From NCBI GenBank assembly GCA_024741835.1, contig JAENRP010000120.1, forward strand, positions 5,767 through 69,766: a DNA stretch of 64,000 nucleotides. Reading direction: 5' to 3'. The stretch is from Diplocarpon mali (taxonomy: Eukaryota > Ascomycota > Leotiomycetes > Helotiales > Drepanopezizaceae). The position numbers and the translations under genes are program-made. This document shows positions 57,435 to 64,000 of this stretch, in pieces. Numbering within the stretch: position 1 is the stretch's first letter; each line of letters opens with the position of its first letter. The notes under the pieces were generated by a model, which was not told where the DNA came from, did no database searches, and saw only the letters and a program-made list of their open reading frames with translations.

Positions 57435-60380
57435 ATGCATCGCGCTTCCGAGAACCTCAGCGACCCAGATCGCAACTTGGCAGAGTCAACAGGGCCTCCC
57501 GAAATTCCCGGAGACCTCGACCTCATAAACGAAGACCCCAACGAATTCCGCGTTCATACCCCTCCGCCTCGACTAGCTGCGCGGTTCTACCGTCCGACGA
57601 CAAACCGCCGCAAGTCATCCGCTGCGTCGTCTCGTCGCAATTCGGTCTCCTCTGCACATTCGCACCAGTCACAGCTCTCAAGCCGCCATGGAAGGCCCCA
57701 GAGCAATTACATCGCGCAGCACTTGCGCCGCGCATCCATTATCGAGGACAGAAAGGCTAGGCTGGCCGATAGAGCAGCCCACGCGGAGAAGGTACGCCTG
57801 CGAGCCGCTGTTGCAAAGGCGGCACCGAGAAGCACCACGAACAGCGAGGAGAGGGCGCTAGCTGCGCAGCATGCAAGAGAAAAGAACCTGGCCGAGATCG
57901 TCGCATCTTGTGCTGAGGAAGTCAAGCGAGCCAAGGGTATTGCAGAGTGGATGAAGGAGAAGAGAGAGGCCGAGGGCAAGAAGTTGAGAAAGGAAATGGA
58001 GGATAGACTTGCAGAGGCGGAAAGAAGGAGAGAAGAGATTCTCAGCCGAGGAAACTTTTCGAAGAGGGGGCGATCCTTGAGTCAGCCTCACAAAAGCATG
58101 TCACCACTACCATCCCTCCGCGAGTCTATCAGCGAGGAGGAGGCGGCTTCCAGGATTCAGCAGGAGTGGAGAATGCACCGGAAGGCCAAGTCACTCAGGG
58201 ATTTTGTGGATCTCGGTCTCACTATTGACAGCGTCCGCGAAACCTCGTTTGAAGACATAGTTGATTTACTGGCGCAGGAGAGAGTCCTCGTGAGCACTGC
58301 TCAGATACTGAGGATATGTGGATTGAAAGAAGGGGAGACTGGCTCAGTTGATGAGATGACTGCAGTCCGGACTTTCTTGAGCGCCTTCCTCATTCTTGGG
58401 CACCCAGCTCAGGTTTTAAGTGGAAAGGTAGATATTCAGGAGCAGGAGCAGGTGGGATCATTGCCAATGAGGAGAGATGGCCTAGCTAATCCACAACTAC
58501 AGGAACTTGTAGCCAAGGCTCGAGATCTACTGATATCTTTTGAAAACGTCTTGTCTAGGTTGAATCCTGCAAACAACCACACCCCGCCCCCGGCACAGCT
58601 GTCGAATTTGTCCGAAGTCTATGCTACGTTCTTCAATGCTTTCATAGCATGGAAGGCGAGAGACTCGACGACCCTGATAGACATGATGGTTCTGCAGTTT
58701 GTGGAACTGGATTCTATCTGGCAGTCGGTCAAAGACAGCACCGAGGAAGCTGTGACTGATTCCTACCGCGATGGCATCCGCGAGAATCAACTAAAATTGA
58801 TGGTGAGAATCAAGAGACTTGCCGGCCCTCAGCAAGGCAAGATACTAATCGCGAGTGCCATCCGCGAGGCACGAAAAGTCCGGTTTGTGAAGAAGCCGGC
58901 GGGGGACTCTAGACCCCGAGCTGCCGAGTCTGCCGAGCCAGAGCAACCCGTACTGGCGGGTCTCGCTGCATCCGAGAAGCTGGTCGACACGCATCTACAG
59001 ACTCTGACACCGCCATCTACTCCACGCAAGTACCACAGCTCGCATGCTGATGAGCTGCGAATCGCAAGGCCGATACTTCCTCCGAACAGGATCGTGACTC
59101 ACGAAGTTGCCATCAACAGAGAGTACAGGATCGATGAAGATGCTCTCGAAGAGAGAAACACCATCATGCAAACGGTCTTCGCTAAGATGCGCGATGAGGT
59201 CGCGTCGGGAAATAGCGATATCTGGGTCTTGGCTATGGCGGAGAACATCAGAACACGACTCCAGCAACTCCTCAAAGAAGGTAATTCCATGTACAAACTC
59301 ATCGGCGAAGCCCTTGACAATGGCGTCGTAGCTGCGGAGCTCCAAGCTGGATCATTCTCCTACGAGAAGTTCTTTTCAGTTATGGCTTCCCTCCTTCCTC
59401 GGCTGTGTGCGCCTTTCCGTGACGCAGAGATCAAAGATATTGTCGAAAACAAGATGCAGACTGGAGATATAGTTGAACGCCTGCAGGCACTGATGCACGG
59501 CATAGATCTCATGCAGCTCGATTATGCCAACTTCATGCTACAACAGGCTGCCCCAGCTCTGGTCAAGAATGCCGCGGAATACGAGACTTCAAGCTTCAGC
59601 CAGATCCTGGAGGCTTCATCCAGTAACTTGCCAGCTACAGAGAACGCCTGGAGAGAAGCGAGAAGCAAGGTCGTCGCTGAGCATGCAAGAAGAGATCCGG
59701 AGATGGTCAACCTGGCCAGAGCTCGCCCTACGCCAGAAATGATGTACATACAAATGCTTGTAGACGTCTTTACGACCCTCGACTACTCGGTCCCCATCCC
59801 CGAGACTCTTGAGCTTGATGCCAAGCGCATCTCTCGTATTCGATCCGATATCTTGCGGATCGTCACTTCGGGGGCAATCCTGCTCCAATGCAAGAACATG
59901 CTCAAGCGGGATGTCCGCAGCCAATGGAAAACCGAAGCAACGCGCATCTTCTCGGTCCTCGAGAATTCCAAGACGCCAGAGCTTGCAAGCCAAGGCATCC
60001 AAGCAGCTCTCGAGTCATCCCGCAGCATGCCTGCCGCTACCAAGAATCACATCAGAGACCTTGTTCTCCGCATCGTCAGAACATCTGCAGGAACCTCATC
60101 AGGCACGGTTGAGTTACGCGATCCTGTCACGAGACTCCTCATAACGAGGCTCAGGGGGCATATTCTAAGCAGACTAGCTGCCAACACGGAGAAGGAGAAA
60201 GTCAAGAGCGCGAGTACAGCCAGCGAGAAGCTCGCCAGTCTCGGACTACCAGAATTTGTACACAAGGTCGGTGCGATTGTTGAGGAGATGGCCAAGGTGG
60301 GCGCTCTGGACAGACAAAGCCACGGGGTGTGGTATGAGAGCATCGCGAAGAAGGTCGAGGAGGGGTCTGCTGCGCTGTGA
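57435..60380 (+). CDS. sok1: Sok1 / T-complex protein 11 family protein
   Basis: A single exon, 981 residues; the ATG at 57435 (MHRASENLSD) is the first in frame, the upstream open codons having none. The N-terminal 240 residues are basic and disordered, with a long charged coiled-coil region (about 120-215, ERRREEIL at the end). An IQ motif lies at about 238-250 (AASRIQQEWRMHRKAK), a calmodulin-binding signature. The TCP11 domain fills the rest, with THEVAINREYRIDEDAL and ARPTPEMMYIQMLVDVF near 560 and 765. Yeast Sok1 suppresses loss of cAMP-dependent kinase, and fungal members act in cAMP signalling and growth. No membrane segment. Codon use is like its neighbours. Confidence 0.92.
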   Translation: MHRASENLSDPDRNLAESTGPPEIPGDLDLINEDPNEFRVHTPPPRLAARFYRPTTNRRKSSAASSRRNSVSSAHSHQSQLSSRHGRPQSNYIAQHLRRASIIEDRKARLADRAAHAEKVRLRAAVAKAAPRSTTNSEERALAAQHAREKNLAEIVASCAEEVKRAKGIAEWMKEKREAEGKKLRKEMEDRLAEAERRREEILSRGNFSKRGRSLSQPHKSMSPLPSLRESISEEEAASRIQQEWRMHRKAKSLRDFVDLGLTIDSVRETSFEDIVDLLAQERVLVSTAQILRICGLKEGETGSVDEMTAVRTFLSAFLILGHPAQVLSGKVDIQEQEQVGSLPMRRDGLANPQLQELVAKARDLLISFENVLSRLNPANNHTPPPAQLSNLSEVYATFFNAFIAWKARDSTTLIDMMVLQFVELDSIWQSVKDSTEEAVTDSYRDGIRENQLKLMVRIKRLAGPQQGKILIASAIREARKVRFVKKPAGDSRPRAAESAEPEQPVLAGLAASEKLVDTHLQTLTPPSTPRKYHSSHADELRIARPILPPNRIVTHEVAINREYRIDEDALEERNTIMQTVFAKMRDEVASGNSDIWVLAMAENIRTRLQQLLKEGNSMYKLIGEALDNGVVAAELQAGSFSYEKFFSVMASLLPRLCAPFRDAEIKDIVENKMQTGDIVERLQALMHGIDLMQLDYANFMLQQAAPALVKNAAEYETSSFSQILEASSSNLPATENAWREARSKVVAEHARRDPEMVNLARARPTPEMMYIQMLVDVFTTLDYSVPIPETLELDAKRISRIRSDILRIVTSGAILLQCKNMLKRDVRSQWKTEATRIFSVLENSKTPELASQGIQAALESSRSMPAATKNHIRDLVLRIVRTSAGTSSGTVELRDPVTRLLITRLRGHILSRLAANTEKEKVKSASTASEKLASLGLPEFVHKVGAIVEEMAKVGALDRQSHGVWYESIAKKVEEGSAAL

Positions 60381-61335
60381 GTAGTTACGCGTGGTTTGTA
60401 TTTTATGACCTGGCGTTTGGGTTTCGGGACGGATGGATAGCTAGGAGCATCAGCGACGTTTTTGGTTGTTTGGCTCAGAGACTGGTGGGTACGATTTGAA
60501 CAGGCTCAATGTTTTGGCGGCTGGGGCGGCTGGTTACTGGTGACGATCATGATTTCCTAGCTTTTATCTCTTGGGTTCGGTCGGGATGGATTCTGGGTTA
60601 TACGGGCGGGCTATCTGTTTGCGTTGAGCCCGGAGCTGTATTTCATGTGGAGCGTGAGCACGGACGGGATAGCGTTGGGCAAATTGGCCTCCAGTCAGCA
60701 TTTTTAGAACATCATCAATCAGCGTTGCAAATGAATTAGCCGTCTTGTGCTTTGTTTGTTGACTCTGTGAGGAGATGCCGAAATAGCCCAGACGGGGGAT
60801 CTTCGCGCGAGCAGGAACGGCTTTTCGTGGTGTCGACATGTTGTTCCCACTTTTTGGTAAGATGCCAGGCACATCACACCTTGGCCATGGCGACGTCCTG
60901 ACCCCACGGCAGGAGAAGAGATGGCCACGGATGACCGGTTTACAGACATGGATTGGGTATCATTGGGGCAAGAAAGCTACGAAGCCCGGCTTCTCTCCCT
61001 GTACGCAAGGAGATGGGAAATGTACACGGATTATAATACAATAAAGCCGGCCACCAATCTTTTTCCCTCCGAGGGCAGGAAACATGAAATGCTCTCCGAT
61101 GCACTTCCGACCCCTTCTCTGTGCCTGACCCCTATTCGACCGTATGAGGCGGGCCGTAGCAAGCTTGAGAAGTCCAGTCCTATCGATCGGCGGGTGAGAG
61201 GCTGCAAGGTGTTGATCTGCATAGCGAGGCTTCTTTCATGCTCTGAGCCTCGGTAGATCTCGTCGCGAGCGTGTGAATCTCGCCGAATGGTGCTTTCTCC
61301 TCGATGTGGTTCCGAGACACGGTGGCCGCCGACGC
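60381..61335. other. intergenic between convergent genes, no supported gene
   Basis: About 955 bases between the 3' ends of sok1 and arp1. Several short frames exist on both strands, none with a domain. Confidence 0.5.
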
Positions 61336-62671
61336 CTACGCAAATTTCGCGTGGATTACATCTGGATTCTCGTGCCAGTCGTCGATACTGACCCACATCT
61401 GTAGAACGATGAGCTCCGAGTAACATCAGCATGCAGAGGGAGACAAACCTTTCTGAACGTGCTCAGGCCAGCCAGGATACTCCCACCGATCCACGTGGAG
61501 TATTTCCGCTCCGGCGGCGCGAATATCTTGATCCGCATATCCTTCACAGCCAACCGCTGCACCTCGTGCAGTAACCTGTCCCCGAAACCCTTGGTCAGCG
61601 TGGCGCCGCCCGACAGCACGATGTTACCGAAGAGGGCCTTGCGCAGGTCGAGATCGGTGCGATTGATAGCGTCGACGACGATCTGGTGGATGCCGGGGTA
61701 TTCAAGGCCGATGATCTCGGGGTCGAACAGGATTTCCGGGGCGCGGAATCTCTCTTGCCCAACCTGCTTCGTGTCAGCAATCACCCGCGGGCTCGCGGGA
61801 GAGGAATGTGCACATGCCTTGATTTTATTCCCGTCTGGCAGAGCGTATTCCAGGACCCGCGAGTCACTACCACCCAGCTTCCCTGATGCTGACTGCCACT
61901 CCTTCTCCTCTTTCCTCGGGTCCGCGGACACGTAACTGACCTTCTCCTTGATCATACGCACTACCTCCTTCTCGGCAGAGGTGTGGAATACGTATCCGGA
62001 TTTCCGCAGCAGCAATTGCATGTACTCTGTGATATCTCGCCCCGCTACATCTATCCTCCGTATCGAGCTCGGCATGGCAAACCCCTCGTAGACCGGGACC
62101 GCGTGGGAGACGCCGTCACCGGCATCCAGCACTATGCCTGTGGTTCGGCCAGATGCGTAGAGAGATAAGACGGCTTGGATGGAGGTGTAGAGCGCGGGTA
62201 CGTTGAAGGTCTCGAAGAGGATCTGGGCGGCTGTATCGCGGTTACTGCGTGGATTGAGAGGCGGCTCTGTTAACAAGACCGGATGCTGCGATTTACCGTT
62301 AGCAGAGCCCTCCTCTCCGACTCCAGCAGCAGGCAGCCTCAAGCCGAAACAGGCGCAGGGCTCACCTCCTCGCTCAGCGTCTTCAGCCCTTCCCCGTACA
62401 CAAACTCCCAGATCCTCTCCATGTCATCCCAGTCCGTCACGATGCCATGCTCGAGCGGATACCGAATCTTCAGCAGCCCCCTCAGCTCCTGTGCCCGCTG
62501 CCCGATAAATACGTCGCCTTCCAATGCGCCAGCCAGCACCCGCAGGTGCTTCGGCCGGCCGACGAACGAAGGAAAGTAGCATTTGGGCAGGTCGTCGCCG
62601 GCGAAGCCTGCGCGGATCGTGCCCGAGCCGTTGTCGAGCACTATGGGGGCGTTGTGGAGAGTGTCGGCCAT
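61336..62671 (-). CDS. arp1: actin-related protein 1 (centractin, dynactin subunit)
   Basis: Exons 62671-62366, 62285-61818, 61763-61449 and 61398-61336, 383 residues, the usual Arp1 length. The start [17 protein letters not shown] is typical; the frame runs open upstream to ~62791 but without ATG. Actin-fold blocks are all present: [15 protein letters not shown] (phosphate loop 1), [44 protein letters not shown] (phosphate loop 2), [15 protein letters not shown], and the end [20 protein letters not shown], which separates Arp1 from actin. Arp1 forms the short filament of dynactin that couples cargo to dynein and serves nuclear migration in hyphae. The second intron is GC-AG, 54 bp and in frame. 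Confidence 0.97.
61764..61817 (-). other. GC-AG intron in arp1
   Basis: Donor AAG/GCATGT, branch GCTGAC, acceptor AAGCAG, 54 bp with no stop in frame. Family alignment (GNKIK followed by [12 protein letters not shown]) shows it is removed. Retention would insert 18 residues next to the nucleotide-binding fold. Confidence 0.8.
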
Positions 62672-63284
62672 GTTGAGAGCCTGCTGAACGTTTGGGGATC
62701 TGCGGCAGCGGAATGCCTCGGGCTCTTTTTCTTCCCCGGGAGATGGGACGGCTGGTTGTAGCGTGGGCTGAGGGGATTCGGAATCGGACAACTGGAGTAA
62801 TTGGTGTGTTATCTTTTTTGGTTGTTGACAGATTCGCGTCCCGGAAATCTGTCGCGGCGCGACTTACAATCGGGAGAGAGCTTGATTAAGCGAGGTTTCT
62901 TGGCGACGGCTTTGGATTACATCTTTCAAGGCATCATTGAGGCATCACATCTTCATGTTTACATGAGGTTTTCACGCCTTTTGACCCGATCAAGGCTTCA
63001 GGGGAGGAATCTATTTTTTTCCTTTCGCGTCGTCGATTTTGTGCTCATCCATACGGACATGGTGATCGCTCACTCGGAATGCTTCCCCCTGGATCAATAT
63101 AAAAAACCGTGCAAGGAATCCACTCGGTACAGCATTGTGACTGTCTTCTTCCTCCATGGATCTGGCTGCTGATCTCATGCAGGTAGAATACATGGAAGCA
63201 GAGGTAAGCAAATCGGCACTCCTTTTTCGTCCTTCCTTCTGTCTCGTTGCGCATTAGTCGGTGCGAACCCCGCAACTCTGAGGC
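62672..63284. promoter_or_regulatory. arp1 upstream region
   Basis: About 610 bases between arp1 and the 3' end of the next minus-strand gene. It should hold the arp1 promoter and 5' leader. No further gene is supported. Confidence 0.5.
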
Positions 63285-64000
63285 TCAGATCCGAAGATAA
63301 ACAAACGCATGGTATTCCATTCCCAGCCGATTCTGGAACATCTGCTCGCCGTCATACCAGCCTGAGGTACAGAGAACAGAAAGAATACATGCCACCCCCA
63401 AGCCCCCAAGTCGCAATATCTTCACAGCCACCTGTCTGCAGCCTCTCCCCCCCTTCAATGATCCTCCACTCATTCCTCGTATCATCCCTCCCAGTCCCCT
63501 CCCTCCTCCTCCAACTCATCCGCAACAGTCCAGGCCCTCCCATGCTCTTCACCCGAAATCCGAATCATCCCCTCGTACGTGCCTGCGAGCAGCACGTGGC
63601 TCTTCCCCGCGAGCAGCTCCGATCGAGGAAAAGCCGTGGCCAGGGCCAGGACCCGCGCGGCCCTACCCATGGTGTGCGATCGAGTCCTGCTCGCGCTCAT
63701 CCTCGCCTCCGCATGGAGAACAAAACACGAGCTCCCTAGGCGGAAAGCCCCCTTGAACTTGGAGGAGGGGGAGAGGCAGAGAAGAGGAGCCGGGTCATCC
63801 TCCGCGGAGGCGCGAGTCGTCATTCCTAGTCTACAGGTCGTGCTAGACTTCGTGGTCGCTGCTGTGATCCGGATGCGGTGCCCCCCCCTTGCATGCCCGT
63901 GCCTCGCGGACTGGCGCCCGCCAATCCGGCTGCGAGGGTTTCGAAGGGCGTCTTTGTTGCATTTCGCGTTTTTGCACTTCTCCGCGCTGGGGGGGCATTG
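63285..64000 (-). CDS. 3' part of an unrecognised gene, cut by the window edge
   Basis: On the minus strand a frame is open from the window edge (64000) to 63483, starting QCPPSAEKCKNAKCNK and including AARVLALATAFPRSELLAG, KSHVLLAGTYEGMIRI and GRAWTVADELEEEGGDWE. It then meets TGA, but one base over the sense continues as DTRNEWRIIEGGERLQT, and a GT-AG intron (63431-63362) leads to WYDGEQMFQNRLGMEYHAFVYLRI and a stop at 63285. The LLAGTYEG-type segments recall a beta-propeller C-terminus, and the pattern reminds me of fungal F-box/propeller proteins, but I do not recognise the family. The slip near 63485 lies in a G-rich tract, so it may be a sequence error; otherwise the gene is broken. Confidence 0.5.

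Noticed and set aside
62672..62791. N-terminal extension of arp1 upstream of 62671
   Set aside because: The frame is open but has no ATG, and Arp1 proteins begin at MADTLHN-type sequence.
29704..64000. A biosynthetic or defence gene cluster in the right half
   Set aside because: All recognised genes are conserved housekeeping functions in ordinary fungal order; no synthase, tailoring enzyme or NLR-like gene is present.
1..64000. CRISPR arrays or bacterial operons
   Set aside because: Introns, Pezizomycotina gene content and RIP signs show a fungal nuclear genome; no regularly spaced short repeats were seen.

Overview
The window is nuclear DNA of a filamentous ascomycete (Pezizomycotina). 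Reasons: short spliceosomal introns of about 40-90 bp, dense fungal housekeeping genes, and a sharp two-compartment layout in which an AT-rich, repeat-filled block (about 600-29,600) meets an ordinary gene block (about 29,700-64,000). A Leotiomycete-like fungus is my guess only; nothing here fixes the species.

Left compartment (1-29.6 kb). It looks shaped by repeat-induced point mutation (RIP: C-to-T and G-to-A changes, many TAA/TAG codons in old coding frames). It holds a GC-rich edge (1-600); a tandem array of ~185-bp units (631-1745) split by a young solo LTR with a perfect 5-bp target duplication (1177-1407); a full-length but dead Ty1/copia element in reverse orientation (2829-10854, duplication ATAGT); a nearly unmutated solo LTR of the same family (19075-19373, duplication AAATG); a small TIR element in two or more copies (15998-16109, 23523-23635); Fot1-like TIR motifs; tRNA-like A-box repeats; and a decayed cyclase-family gene (25393-26880). 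The one reading frame here that looks like a living gene is 21472-21998: signal peptide, one intron, then internal repeats with dibasic sites, like a Kex2-processed secreted repeat protein or effector.

Right compartment (29.7-64 kb). Thirteen genes, mostly conserved single-copy eukaryotic functions: UFD2 E4 ubiquitin ligase, an ER-membrane DnaJ protein, an Aim19-like small membrane protein, a Siw14-type phosphatase, gamma-tubulin complex protein GCP3, SAGA subunit Hfi1/Ada1, actin-interacting protein Aip1, a BRE4/FUSC-type membrane protein, DNA polymerase epsilon subunit Dpb2, a NASP/Hif1-type histone chaperone, an alpha/beta hydrolase, Sok1/TCP11, and centractin Arp1. The 3' end of a fourteenth, unrecognised gene runs off the right edge. 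They are not a pathway cluster; several sit in divergent pairs with short shared promoters (DnaJ/Aim19, GCP3/Hfi1, Dpb2/NASP).

Exon borders below were worked out by reading frame and splice signals, and most give family-typical protein lengths. Splicing is somewhat unusual: two GC-AG introns, several AAG acceptors, and several introns that are multiples of three without stops.
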